DNA of 64,000 nucleotides. It comes from Durusdinium trenchii (Eukaryota > Sar > Dinophyceae > Suessiales > Symbiodiniaceae). A program made the translations under genes and the position numbers. Numbering within the stretch: position 1 is the first letter of the stretch; the number at the start of each line of letters is the position of its first letter. This document shows positions 51,956 to 63,559 of the stretch, piece by piece. The notes below the pieces were generated by a model. The model saw only the letters and a program-made list of their open reading frames with translations. It had not been told where the DNA came from and did not search any database. The stretch spans positions 1-64,000 of the forward strand of contig CAXAMN010015469.1 of the NCBI GenBank assembly GCA_963970005.1, given 5' to 3'.

Positions 51956-52063
51956 CGACGATACAGACCTTAACACGGCATTGAAAGACAAGCGCAAGGA
52001 AATCATCGCCGAGATGAAGGAGCCGAGTGACATGCCCAAGGCATATGCCGAGCCCTTACACTG
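51956..52063 (+). CDS. host exon downstream of the LINE
   Basis: Reads DDTDLNTALKDKRKEIIAEM followed by KEPSDMPKAYAEPL, a charged helical segment with good coding character. It may continue the gene seen at 43589-44260, in which case the LINE sits in its intron. A further piece, FSVAGIGGYLYMG, near 52300-52340 is less sure. Family unknown. Confidence 0.35.
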
Positions 52064-52069
52064 ACCCGC

Positions 52070-54225
52070 TTGATCTATTTGGGAGCGATATGCTCCTGAC
52101 AGGTTTTCAACCGTCGCGTTTTTCGGAAGCCTTTCCCAAAATCGGGATAAATTGGCGCCATATTATTGCCATCGGCAAGTTGTGTGTCTGTCGTTTGCAC
52201 ACGATATTTGTAGATTGGCAATTGCAGATCATACGGTACATCTTTTTTCATTTCCTGACTTCAAGGCCGGGTATTCTGCACCATTCCAGCTGGTAATGTT
52301 TTCAGTGGCTGGTATTGGGGGCTACCTCTACATGGGGAACAAGGTGGGCGCTGACAGACACGTTTGTTGTCGCTCGTTTTTCACCCGCTTGGTCAAACAA
52401 GAATTCGTCTCCTGAGGTTAATGGGATGATGACGCTCGATCGCGCTCCAATGTGCACTGGACATCATGCCTTTGCCATGAGAGAGGTCCTCAAATTGACT
52501 CCCAAGGAATGAGAACCTACCTTTTGGTATTGAATTTCAAGTCGCAGCAGGCCATATTGGAGAGCATCTCTTGGAAGATGTCGATTGTAGAGGAAGAGTA
52601 ATTGTATAGAAATGCCGACAACCCCTCCGCCAGGATGCATGCTCACTCATATGCTCATCTCCTACTTGATTAAAGGCACTGGTGCTGGTTTCTCCATGCC
52701 GATGGTCTACTGTGTTTTCCGACCTTGAGGAGTAGTCTTCTGCAAGTCCATCCACCGAGTCATGGACTCCAAATATGCACATGCAAATGACAATCGACCA
52801 AGGTCGTGGCACCTCAGTGAATGAATGGTTTTGGGCAGAGCGTTGCATCATTTGCATAGCGTTTTGGGCAGAGCGTTGTTAGGAAGATTGTCACGAGCAA
52901 GATTCAGCCTACTTCCGAACCGAGGTGTGGTTGGGTGTGCCCTGCCTGCAGTTTCCCTAAAAATCAAGAAACCAAATCATTAGCTATCCTGCGTCCATGT
53001 GTAGTAGCGAACTTAGTTATACAAGTAGGCGCCGAAGCGGGCTTAAAAGAAAGGAACTCCTGTCATTCTGCAATCCGGCACCCTACTGTCTTGCAGTTCG
53101 GTGATTGGCCTAATGCTGTGCGTGGCATGGTTCTTGGCCAATGTTGTGCCCTTCTTCGGAGCTGCCGTGGACTTGCTCGGGGCAAGTTTTACACCGTCCT
53201 TTCCTCGATTTTTTTTCAGCGACAGGTACAGCATCAGTTTGCTGAATGCCTTTGGATCAAACTAGGTAACATACACACTCAAGCGGACAATGCTGAGGAT
53301 CTCATGTTGGTTGATTCCACTGGTTCTTTACATGAGGCCTGCAACTCAGGCCTTTCACGTCAATAGTGCAACGCTTGAAAAGCCACGAGAATTGCAGCGC
53401 TGCGTTCCTTTGATATGACGCCAACACAGTGTTGTATTGAGTACAGTACGAGGATGTGCTGGGACTACCCGGAATACAGCGGCAAAAAAGGTTGCTTGGT
53501 TGCCTTTTTGCCGGTCTCTCAAGGGTTTGCGTTTTACCAAACCAGTCTCTCAACCAGTGCTTGCCTGCGGCAGGTCGCCCCATCATGTGGCATTTGGAGT
53601 GGGTTGCAATAGGCACACGTCCTCGCTGCAAACAAAGCAGTCAGTAGCCATTTTAGCAAGGTGCAGTCACCTGAGTCACGCAACTCTTGCATACATAATG
53701 CTTCGCAGCGGTCCCCAATAAAGCGTCCGGCAAGGACGTCCCGAATACAATTTGTAGTGCCTTGGAGGCCTAGAATGCGCCCTCGCAGTGATTCTGATGA
53801 TTTTCGGTACTATTTCCGCTGTGCAGACCATCATTCAGGACTGTCAGTAGTTTGCTGTCGCCCTGTTTCAAGTGTCTTTTCCCTGAAGACCTACCAGCAG
53901 AAACGCAATGGAAAGCGAGCGTTGCAGCGTTTGATTTTGCATAGCCTTGCGATCCCAGTTTTGTGAACCTTCTCCGTGTTTCACAGAACTGGCAGACTTA
54001 TGGACAGCCCTTTGAATGCCATTGTGAAGGCTGGGCTGCAAGTTCCGAGCCATTTTCCTCGCACTATTTGTTGCAGAGACCTCGCTTTGATGGTTCTGAG
54101 TGAAGCTTCAAGCAAAGGTTCTGGTACATTGATGGTTCAACTCCAATTATATACTTGTTCCATTCCACAGATGTTGAGTGGCCTCAAAATGTCAACAAAA
54201 GTCAGGCCTGCCTTCTGGAGATGTA
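52070..54225. other. intron-like sequence, no confident gene
   Basis: Short frames on both strands, none with a recognisable motif. Composition and plus-strand splice-like signals suggest introns with small exons that I cannot place. Confidence 0.3.
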
Positions 54226-54228
54226 CTG

Positions 54229-54480
54229 TTCTCACGCGCGAGCACGCGCTCTCGCTCTCGCTCTCGCTCTCGCTCTCGCTCTCGCTCTCTCTCTCTCTCT
54301 CTGTCTCTGTCTCTGTCTCTGTCTCTGTTCTTTCCTTCCTTCCTTCCTTCCTTCCTTCCCTTCCTCCCTCCCTCCCTCCCTTCCCTCCCTCCCTTCCCTC
54401 CCTCCTTCCTTCCCTCCCTTCCCTCCCTCCTTCCCTCCCTCCCTTCCTCCCTCTCTTCCCTCCCTCCCTCGCTTGCTCGC
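54229..54480 (+). repeat. polypyrimidine tract (GCTCTC)n-(TCTC)n-(CTTC)n-(CCTCCCT)n
   Basis: About 250 bp with almost only C and T on the plus strand apart from G in the first blocks. Open frames across it (Ser/Leu-rich or Arg/Glu-rich) are artefacts. Confidence 0.9.
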
Positions 54481-55450
54481 GGCGTCCGCAAATGTTTCTA
54501 TGTTTCCTTGTTTGGTTGGGATGACGTTGCTGCCTTCAATTCAACCCAGTTTGTGAGTTGTGACGGTTCTTGCCAGGGATTTGGAAAACTTGCGGCTGCT
54601 CTGCCGAGCACGCAGGGCTGCTCGGCTGTCCGAATATTTGTGTTTGATGCGTTCGATCTCCTGTGATTCTTGTGCCAGGATGGCGGAATTTTGCCCTGCA
54701 ACTCCTTCACCCTAGTGAAGGATGAGCAAGGCCCGAGAGAACGAACGAATCTGCTACGGAACCTATTGGGCTTCACGACTCCTTCTGACCCAAGGGCATA
54801 CTGTAGATGGCTAAGAGGCCATAAGTGGAGCCCTTGGGGGCCTGAACTCGGAACCCTCAAGGAGCTGCAAACACTTGGCTTGCTTTGTATCCTTCGGTCG
54901 CTGGACTGAGATCATTGTTTTAGCCCATGTAGGAGGCAACAAACGGAGCTGATGAACAAAGAACGACCACAGCTGCAGTTGAAGACACACAATATCATAC
55001 AATTATATATATATAACGATGTTTGCTGCTGGATAGCCCAAAAGCTCACACGTTTGTTCATGCAGGTTCTACATTGTGCCTTTACCGCGGAAGCTGCAGC
55101 TCTGTTCTTTGGCTCAAGCCAAATGTGCTGACTTGCACCTTTCATGATCACACTAAAAAACATATTCAGCGTTGGTGAGTGACTGATAGTCAGCGCAACC
55201 TTGAGCTGGATGCACACCCCAATGCGAACATAGCAAGACGTTATGAAGTTGTCCTTCATCAGCGTTTTTTTTGCGACATGCGCTGGCTGCTGGGAGCCGT
55301 GTTGCTTTGGGGAAGCCCCTACTTCAGCCTTGCGGTGGACAAAGATTTTTCATCTCTTGACGAATGCCGAGCAGAGCCTCTAGTGTGAAAAGGCATAAAG
55401 GTTCGAGAACTCTTGAGCATGCGGATAGATTGACACAAAAACAAACACAC
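54481..55450. other. intron-like sequence with possible small exons
   Basis: FVSCDGSCQGFGKLAAALPS (about 54550-54609) and DGGILPCNSFTLVKDEQGPR (about 54680-54740) look coding on the plus strand but match no family I know. Confidence 0.3.
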
Positions 55451-55453
55451 ACA

Positions 55454-55828
55454 CTTAAGATAGGGTGTACTGACTTGACAGCGGTGCCACACGCCGGCCT
55501 TCCTAAGGGTACAGGTACGAACCACTGGATCCTGGAGGTCTTCAAGAGGAAGTAGGGCCCAAACAGAAGAAGACGAGCGACGAGCCGACAAGATGACGTT
55601 GTGACGTGCAAGTCTGCGGCTACTTAGGAAGCATGTCTTGAGGTTCTTGGCTTAGCCTCACGCCATTCAGACAAATTGGAAAATTGCAGGTACGTTCGGA
55701 TGATCAGTCCGAATATCCCACTCTGTGACCTAGCTTCGTTGAACTGGGTCAGTCACAGAGTGCCCAGTTCCCCTGCTGTGAAACAAAATCCAAAAGGATC
55801 CCTATGATTCCAAGGGTTACACACACAC
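55454..55828 (+). repeat. 380-bp hairpin repeat, copy 1
   Basis: Bounded by (AC)n on both sides. Nearly identical to 56625-57012. It contains two perfect inverted repeats: TTCGGA/TCCGAA (55695-55700 and 55708-55713) and CACTCTGTGAC/GTCACAGAGTG (55719-55729 and 55752-55762). No coding capacity. Confidence 0.85.
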
Positions 55829-56624
55829 GCCTCCCCGAAGGGAGCCATGTTTTAAGCTCCGCGCCAAAAGGCGCGGATAAAGTAGTAGCAAGGCCAGGAA
55901 CCTCTAGTAGCGTCAAAGTAGCGACCTAGCACCTAGTAGGAAGGACAGGAGAAATAGTAGCAACCCAAGCTAAGGTCCCGACAGGAGGGAGGGGTAGGGA
56001 GAGACGAGAAAAAAAGGAAAGAGGAGGAAGGAAGGTGTTCCCAGCTACGACGCAAGCGTCCAAGGACACACCAAAAGAAGAGCGGAGAAGGGTTCCCAGC
56101 TATGACAAAAGCATCCAGGGACACCCAAGGAGGAAGGAAGGTGGAGAGGAAAGAGAGAAAGAAAGAAAGAGAGAGGGAGAGAAAGGGAGAGGAGAAAAAA
56201 GGAAAAGGCAGGTGTTCCCAGCTACGAACAATCGTCCAGGGACACACCAAAGAAAGAAAGTGGTGATCCTGAGTCTTCCATTCAGGAAAACCCCAAAAAG
56301 CAAGGAAAGAAAGGGGAGGGAAGGGGAAGCAGGGGGACTAAGCTCGCAACAGGTTCCAATGAACCTTGAACAGACTTCGGTCGCTGCGACCACGTACGGC
56401 TTGCCCAGGGGCTGCCACCCTTGACCGCTACGGTCACGTAAAGGCATAAGCCAGCTTGGAATTCCTAAAATGGGACAAAATCGGAGTTCTCTCGGCCTAG
56501 GCCACCTTCGCCCGCTCGGGGCATTTACATCTCCGGGCAGGGGAGATAGCGACGTACACCCGTTCAACGGGTCCACAGGAGGCACTCTGCGGGCTCATCC
56601 CGGGTTGGCACAAGGCCAAACACA
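55829..56624. repeat. segment between the two hairpin repeats, with minisatellite
   Basis: TTCCCAGCTACGAC...GTCCAGGGACACACC-like units occur three times (about 56037, 56092 and 56215), embedded in GGAAGG/GAAAGA purine-rich sequence. No gene. Confidence 0.6.
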
Positions 56625-57012
56625 CTTAAGATAGGGTGTACTGACTTGACAGCGGTGCCACACGCCGGCCTAGGGTTCCATTTCCTAAGGGTACAGGTAC
56701 GAACCACTGGATCCTGGAGGTCTTCAAGGGGAAGTAGGGCCCAAACAGAAGAAGACGAGCGACGAGCCGACAAGATGACGTCGTGACGTGCAAGTCTGCG
56801 GCTACTTAGGAAGCATGTCTTGAGGTTCTTGGCTTAGCCTCACGCCATTCAGACAAATTGGAAAATTGCAGGTACGTTCGGATGATCAGTCCGAATATCC
56901 CACTCTGTGACCTAGCTTCGTTGAACTGGGTCAGTCACAGAGTGCCCAGTTCCCCTGCTGTGAAACAAAATCCAAAAGGATCCCTATGATTCCAAGGGTT
57001 ACACACACACAC
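56625..57012 (+). repeat. 380-bp hairpin repeat, copy 2
   Basis: Same sequence as copy 1 apart from about 11 extra bases near 56673 and a few substitutions. Both hairpins are conserved (56877-56882 with 56890-56895; 56901-56911 with 56934-56944). Flanked by ACACAC and (AC)n. Confidence 0.85.
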
Positions 57013-57550
57013 GACCAACCAACGGCGACGTATGTAAGCACAAAACATGCAGTGAGTGAGAGAGACTAGACTGGACCCCGCTACTGTATAAAGTTTGAGA
57101 GAGACAGGGTCAGATTGGCATGCATGCATGCTTCTATGATGTATGTATGCATATGTTGCCTGCATCGCCAAGCACAGTTGCAAAACCTTGAAGGTGTTTG
57201 CAAAACATTTGTCTCCAACAATGTGCACAGCATTCACACCAAGGGTGAAATCCGGGGAGGACCTCCAGAAACTTGCAATTGATTTTGCAGGGCACGGGAT
57301 TGAATTTCACCAACGGTTGGTGCAGTATAATCCTCTCAGGAATACAAACACCTTGCACAAGCTAGCCATGATGATGGTGCTGCAGCCATGCTTTTCACCG
57401 ATGACATGTAACTGAGCTAGAATGGCCTTGTTCTCTGTCAGGGCTTCTGCGGGTTGGGAGCCATGGCTTCTACAAGGCGTGCTGCAACATCTAAAACTCT
57501 AGTTCAAGCTGCTTGCATCTCTTCTGAGCTAAGTCTTTACTATGTCTCAG
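57013..57550. other. stretch before the CNNM gene with one possible exon
   Basis: A plus-strand piece at about 57238-57375 (SGEDLQKLAIDFAGHGIEFH, QRLVQYNPLRNTNTLHKLAM) looks coding, but I cannot assign it. The rest looks noncoding. Confidence 0.3.
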
Positions 57551-60500
57551 GCGTGCCTAATGGCACTACTTTGTGTAGTTGGTGCTGCCTTGGCAGCAGG
57601 GCTAACCATGGGGCTGGTGTCCATAGATCCGATGGAGATGGAAATCATTGTCAAGACGGAAGACAAGGAGGGGTTTGGATGGATTGGAATCATTTGTCAT
57701 TGATGGATCCACACAGCAGCACCACGGCATGCACCCATGCATGCACTTCAACCAGGGTTGTGTGCGCTCATGACAACAAAGGACGACCTTTGCATTGTGA
57801 CAGCAAGGTTTGAAACCCGTGCAGGATATGGTCGAGGCTTCTGCGAAACAGAAGCTCAAGAAGGATACCGGCCCTGACCCTGCTCCTGGGCCACTGGGGG
57901 TCCTACAGAACGCATGACTTCTGGTAAACCTAGCAGCAGTGCAAGAGGCAGTTGCCCTGCGCAAACAGATGAACGCTTCTGCGGGCCTCCAATATTGCTG
58001 CAGGATCAAGCTGCTGCGGAGAGGATTCTGCCACTTATTCACGACCATCACTTGTTGTTGGTCTTGGGCCCAGACTGCGTTGGTTGAGCCACGTTGAGAC
58101 AGGGGTTGAACAAGTCAGGTTGTGGAGCCACCCAAGAGCAGCAGCAGAAGCCATGTTGTAGCTGTATGCAGGTCACACTGCTGCTGATGAATTCCATTGC
58201 GAATGAAGCCTTGCCATTGTTTCTCGACCAGATTGTACCGTCAGCGCCCTCAGCTTTGCACAGGCTTTTGCATACTGCACCACTGAGTCTGCCACTTTTC
58301 CCAGGTCTTGGCTCGCAGTTGTGCTTTCTGTCTCCTTAGTGTTAATGTGCAGCTCTTAACACTGCCGCACTGCTGCCCCGAAATGTCCACACAAGATTTT
58401 GCACATGCCCAAGGTTCGGGGAGATCATTCCTTCTGCCGTGTTCACCGGTAGTGAACAGCTGACAATGGCATCCCGCTTTGCTGGGCTTGTTAGCCTCTT
58501 GCTTGCAAGGCTTGCTCAGAAGGATGCGGCAAAGCTTGGGGCGGGATTTGGCAAGTTGCACATGGCCGGCCCGGGGCGTGATCCCCTGTCCTTAGGTGCC
58601 TTCATGTTCGTTCTCACTCCCATCTCTTGGCCAATAGCAAAACTGTGTCTTGGAGTATTTCCACCTTCTTTTTTTCTGCATCTTCCACCCGCAAAGGCAG
58701 TGGTTTTGTAAGGTTGGATCGTGTTCTTGGTGCCGACCACAAAGGGCGATACAACTTTGTCACTCGGAAGCAGGTGTGGACTCACCACGAAATTGCTCCG
58801 CCTATCCGCCACTCTGCTTGTCGTTTTTTTATATTTTGTTTGTTGTGCCAAGGCAGAATTGCGGGCCATTGTCTCGATGCACGCTGGTCTCAGAATGGGT
58901 AGCGATGAGGAGGATCAGGCAGACTCGCAGATTTTGTGTCTTGAAGCTGCGGTTGATCTGAGAAATCAACCTTTGGCACGACTCAGGTGGTGTTTAAGTC
59001 CCATGATGACAAAGAGCTTGGCATCATTTTCTCATTGCAACCGCATTCCTTCACTTCGGAGAGTGTGGTGATGGCCTAAGACGACAATGCCAAGACTCAA
59101 ATAAGGGCGTCAGAGGAATTTCTGTGAGAGAAACATTTTGTGGATGAAGTTAAGAAGGCTGGAAAAATCAAACCACTCGGGAAGGAATGCTCTTAGCTCT
59201 TGTGCCGAGAGCTAGCTCCACTAATGGAATTGAACTTCAGCTTCCTCACATCAGTTGCCCTTGGCGACGGGGCAAACCATTCCCAACATTTTGTCACCAT
59301 TTGGACTCTGGACCCTCAAAGAGCATGTTCATCTCCAGGCACCTTTCACGGGACTCTTTCTGGAAGGTCGCAAGATTTTGCGCTTACAAGCCTCGCCGTG
59401 TTTCAATTTGTTGCTGTTTCGGGTAGAATGCTGGTTCGACACTTGATTTGGTGGACCTCCGCTTGATGCTCATACCTGGAGCCACAGGTGATGTTTTCTG
59501 AGACAAGCGAAATTCCTGCAAAGTCCACCAAGCTCAAGGCCATCAAGCTTTGATGCTGATGTGTCCTGCATTCAGACGCACGTGGACAGACTTTTGTGTT
59601 TGAGGTTGGGCAGATGTATTATGCATCGCCCTGTGAACCCTGGAGCGTTGATGAGGCTTCAGGCAAGAGCACATGAACGCTCATCTGTGCATGAGCTGAT
59701 TGCCACCGTTCAAGGTCCGGACATGGCTTTCAGACTCTACAGCCACCGGGAAAGGAATCCAGATGATTTGACGCTTGTTGCTTTAGAAGGTCTGTGTGAA
59801 CTCGCATCTAAAGCCAACATCTTTGCTGTTTTTGTTGCCAAGGATCATCTTCAAGTCGGGCGAGCTCACCTCGGGGGTGTTTAAGTTACAGGAGCGAGAC
59901 GAGAGCGCAGCTCAGTTTGCCCTGTACCCTTTGGGAGCCCTCAAAGCGCTGCTGCAGTTCAGCCGAGCCAAGGATCAAGATCATGCATGGCGTCATGAAT
60001 TTGACACATATGACAGCGCAAGAGGCCAACAGCAGCTTGAGCTGCACCAAGATGAGAAGACACTTTTGCCCTTGAAAGGCTCTAGTGCCCCTGCGGTCTG
60101 CCCACATGCTGGTGCCTGAGGAATTTTTGGTCCACCACAGTCCTGTTGCGGTCTCGTGGCACAATCAAGGTTGGATGCTGATGCCGTGATTAACCACGAC
60201 ACCCTGCGGGACTCCAATGTCTCTGCCGACTCTGCGAAAAACTTGCATAGTGCACACAGTGGCTTCAAGAGTCTTCCAGTTTCTCCCGATCGAAATGCAT
60301 GTTCGTTGCTGAAGACTGAACGGCGAGGAGATTGACAGTTTCGGCCATTCCCGCATTCCGGTCTACAGAAAGCTGCCTGCTGCAATTCAGGGTGCCAAGT
60401 TGCACGCATGGACTTTGCGCCAGCCATTTCTATGTTGCTAAGGCACAAGCACAATGTCCGCGGGTTCATCCTGGTCAAGAAGCTCATTGTGCTTTGCTTA

Positions 60501-61370
60501 CTGTCGGTCAGCATGTGTGATGTGCTTGTGACAGTTTTGGATAGGAGGGGGGTTCCTCCTGCTGGCACTGAGATGCTGACTCCAGAGCAGCTCAATGGAA
60601 GCCTGTGGCTGGGAGAACGTCTGCAGTAGGAAAGCCTTTGAACGTGTATTTGCGGTAAGGGGGAGGTCTTGTCTTTTTTGATTTTGCACATCCCAGCTGA
60701 GGACTTTTGGTGACCTGCATTTGTTTCGAATGACCCTTGTGCACCCCGGTATGCTGATGCATCTTGTCCTAACATGAACTCTTGAGATGTTTTGGTATGG
60801 CTTGACCGTTTCTACTGATGCCCAGTGAGGTTGGATTTGCTGAACAAGTTCCAAGATGAAAAGTGTCATTTGGGACTAGTCACCAGCAACCCGGAGGCTC
60901 AATTCCTATGCTTGGCCGCTGATGTGAATTGATAAATCTTGGACAAACACATTACTTTAATAGAACTGAGAGGCGGTGGAAGAAGCCTGGGCTCAGCATC
61001 AGGAGGTTCCACCGGATGCTTGGAGAAAAGGAAGAACTTTACTTGCCGTCTTGATTCAGTACGTGTAATATACAGTATATATATATACACATCATATATC
61101 ACATATATATATATATCTATTTATAACTACTCAAAGTTAATGCTGAGGATGTGCACATGATGGGCCTCATCACTCTGGAGGATGTAATTGAGAAGCTCAT
61201 CCAGGAGTCCAAACAAACAAGATAAAAGTCAAAAAGCTTCAGATAATCTTTCCCATCAACATTGGGAGCTTTCCAATGTGGGGAAGAATTCCCCATGTGG
61301 GGCTTTGTTACTAAGTGAGGAAAATATCGAAGATGAGAGTGACATTCTAGAGAAGTCAGGGAGAAGCGCC
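57551..61370 (+). CDS. CNNM: CNNM/ancient-conserved-domain-type transporter, many small exons
   Basis: Exons, in order, reproduce a CNNM (DUF21 plus CBS pair) protein, a family linked to divalent cation (Mg) transport at membranes. About 57551-57670: MALLCVVGAALAAGLTMGLV, SIDPMEMEIIVKTEDKE. 58003-58062: AAAERILPLIHDHHLLL. 58171-58240: VTLLLMNSIANEALPLFLDQ. 58304-58347: WLAVVLSVSLVLM. 58412-58475: FGEIIPSAVFTGSEQLTMAS. 58592-58650: GAFMFVLTPISWPIAKLCLG. 58713-58770: LDRVLGADHKGRYNFV. 58855-58970: LRAIVSMHAGLRMGSDEEDQ. 60325-60385: SFGHSRIPVYRKLPA (CBS1). 60442-60497: HNVRGFILVKKLIVL. 61139-61209: DVHMMGLITLEDVIEKLIQE (CBS2). 61315-61355: EENIEDESDILEK. The segment between 58970 and 60325 is missing or not recognised. 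CTCAG lies 10 nt before the first ATG. No frame-breaking change is obvious, so the gene may be functional. Confidence 0.75.
61055..61125 (+). repeat. TA-rich microsatellite in a CNNM intron
   Basis: (TA)n blocks with ACACATCA interruptions just upstream of the CBS2 exon. Confidence 0.85.
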
Positions 61371-63550
61371 TTGTGTGCATTTATGATGTCGAGCACATGC
61401 ATGTTCCTGTGAAACATAGCAGCATAGCATGCCGTGAACTCTCCCCCAATAAAGGTACGAAGTCACTGCCGCTTGGTAGTGGCGTTTCTCCTCGCAAGCT
61501 TGGCATGGATGCCAAAGGCCATTTGATGGAGACCGTCTCCCGCGGGTTGTTCAGAGTGCAAAACACCATTTTCTCATGCGAAGGCTCCCCCAGATTACTC
61601 CCAGCACCAGCGCCTACTTCAAACACTCTGAAGGCTCGAAATGCAGCGACACAGAAGGAATGAAGAGCGATTTGAAGGATTGAACGCGCATTGAGGCGCC
61701 TCTTCTTGCCAAAAGGGCGAGTGAACCTCCTTTGAACCGACAGGACGGGTGCCTGTAGAAAGTCTGCGCAAGGCTAGCCCCAATTTTCTGTTGTAAAAGC
61801 TCGTTGAAGTTGGATTCAATTGTTTAGGACCCCAGTCTTACAGGGAAGACATTTGTGCTCAGGAACCAGTTGAGCGACAAGTGGAAATCCCGGATGTGGG
61901 AACAGAGCTTCTTGGTGTAATAACAGTTGGGTAAGGGTCCCGCTACCGGCTTATGCTGGCTGACCAGGAGGTAAAACAGCGTTAGCAGAACACTTTGACA
62001 CTTTTCAATCATGCAGCACCACAGCCTCCAAGCACACAGCAAGTCAGTCGTCGCAGCCAAAGAATATCCCAAGGAATCCTAGGATTATTGTTCATTTTGA
62101 GAGCTCAAGATTTTGCAATTGTTTCAGGCAGATGCTTAGAGCAAACGGTGCTGCACAGCAGATCTTTTAGGGGTGAAGGTAGAAAGTGGAGCGATTGTTT
62201 GTACTAATCTATCCATTCACTATGAGTATTGCTCTCACAAGCCGTTCTTCATTCATAGCTTTTTGCGCTAGCTTTGCCGCCACAAGTGGTATCAGAGAGA
62301 GCTTTCCAGGGTCGTGCTTGACAATGACGTTGCAGTGTATAAATATAAGATATTCACTCACTGGTAGTTGCCGAGAAGACGTGCAAATGAGCGAGGACCA
62401 ACAAGAGGGAGACAACCCGAGGATCATAACTTGTTACTGTACATAAATAGATGGCGGGTGTTTCACTAAAGAAGTGGAGTGACGCCCAGCTAATCTACAG
62501 TAACAATGCAGCCCCTACTCTGGAAGCCAATCCATGTACGAAAGGATCAAAAAGCATACCTTCCTTTTTATCAATTGTCCGTCCAGGTCTGACTTACAGC
62601 GGCGACGGCTACAACTCATGAAAACAACGTGCCTGAGTCGCACCGGCTAACAGAGTGCTTCTTGCAGATGGGTCTTGAGCAGTGTTGCATCCTGTTGCAT
62701 CTAAGGGCTCAACCTGAGAATGTTCCGTGAGACTCCACAAGCCGCAGCCTGAATGTGTTGGATTGCAAAGTTATGTCTCGCCAAGTTGCTCTGGCTTGGG
62801 CAGGTGCTCATGGCAAACCTCGAAGTTCTTTGATGATTATCTTCGAATACCTTTTGAATTTGGCAGACTCCGAATTAATACTCTACACTTGGAGCCTGAT
62901 GGCTCCAAAAGTAACAGTGGCCTGCCAAAAGTGGCTTGCTAGCATCACCTGCTGCACATGCTGCTATCCACGCGCGACTGTGGACGGCAATCCTTTTTCA
63001 TTAGCCGAAAAGGGTTGAGCTGCTGAGCTGCTTGAGAAGTGCAGTTCAAATCCCAAACATGTTGCAGTGAATTGATCAGGACGTCAGAGACTTTGTGGCT
63101 GTGGCGGTGGGAGGAGCAGAGAGGTTCAAGACTCCAAGATGCAACAGCACAGTGATGGACCGAGAACACGCCCCCACCAGATCAGGCACATGAAGACCAA
63201 TTGTCTGTAAACCCTCAAGACCTCTCATATATAGATCAGCTCTGAGATCAGCTTTAGGCTTTTTTTGAGCTGGACTTGATAGGTGTTGTTTTGCTTTCAG
63301 CATGCTTACTTGCATGATGCTCCCAGCCATGGGTGGGCCTCCTGCGGCGCCCCATGCACTGCACAAGACCTGCACTGGTGGAGCCGGTAGGATATGGCAC
63401 TCGGCGGAGCTGCGTTTTGCATGTTGCTCGATGGCCATTGCAGGCCAGGTGGGCTAGGTAGGCAAAGAACGCACGAAAAGGGGCAGAGCGGCAGAGCGGT
63501 CCGCTCCCAAGGTATTTTGTTTACAAGAAGTTGGAAACGAGGGCTTTTGC
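61371..63550. other. region after the last recognised CNNM exon
   Basis: May include the CNNM C-terminal exons and 3' region, but no motif allows them to be placed. Frames on both strands are short. A few protein-like bits (for example QVALAWAGAHGKPRSSLMII near 62782) match nothing I recognise. Confidence 0.3.
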
Positions 63551-63559
63551 TGGTTTTAT

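Noticed and set aside
54178..54666. Ser/Leu/Pro-rich and Arg/Glu-rich proteins over the pyrimidine tract
   Set aside because: Repeat-driven open frames.
55108..55122. TTTGGCTCAAGCCA as a spliced-leader relic
   Set aside because: A 14-base match to a tandem leader junction, but upstream and downstream bases diverge at once and the core is self-complementary. Weaker than the 44292 case and lacking any element border.
55454..57012. Direct repeats as LTRs of a full LTR retrotransposon
   Set aside because: The internal 796 bp has no gag or pol, and no clear TG...CA ends, primer-binding site or polypurine tract in the right place. Kept only as one hypothesis for a miniature element.
61795..61818. 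Similarity to the 18S rRNA segment AAAGCTCGTAGTTGGA
   Set aside because: Only a short interrupted match (AAAGCTCGTTGAAGTTGGA) with nothing rRNA-like around it.
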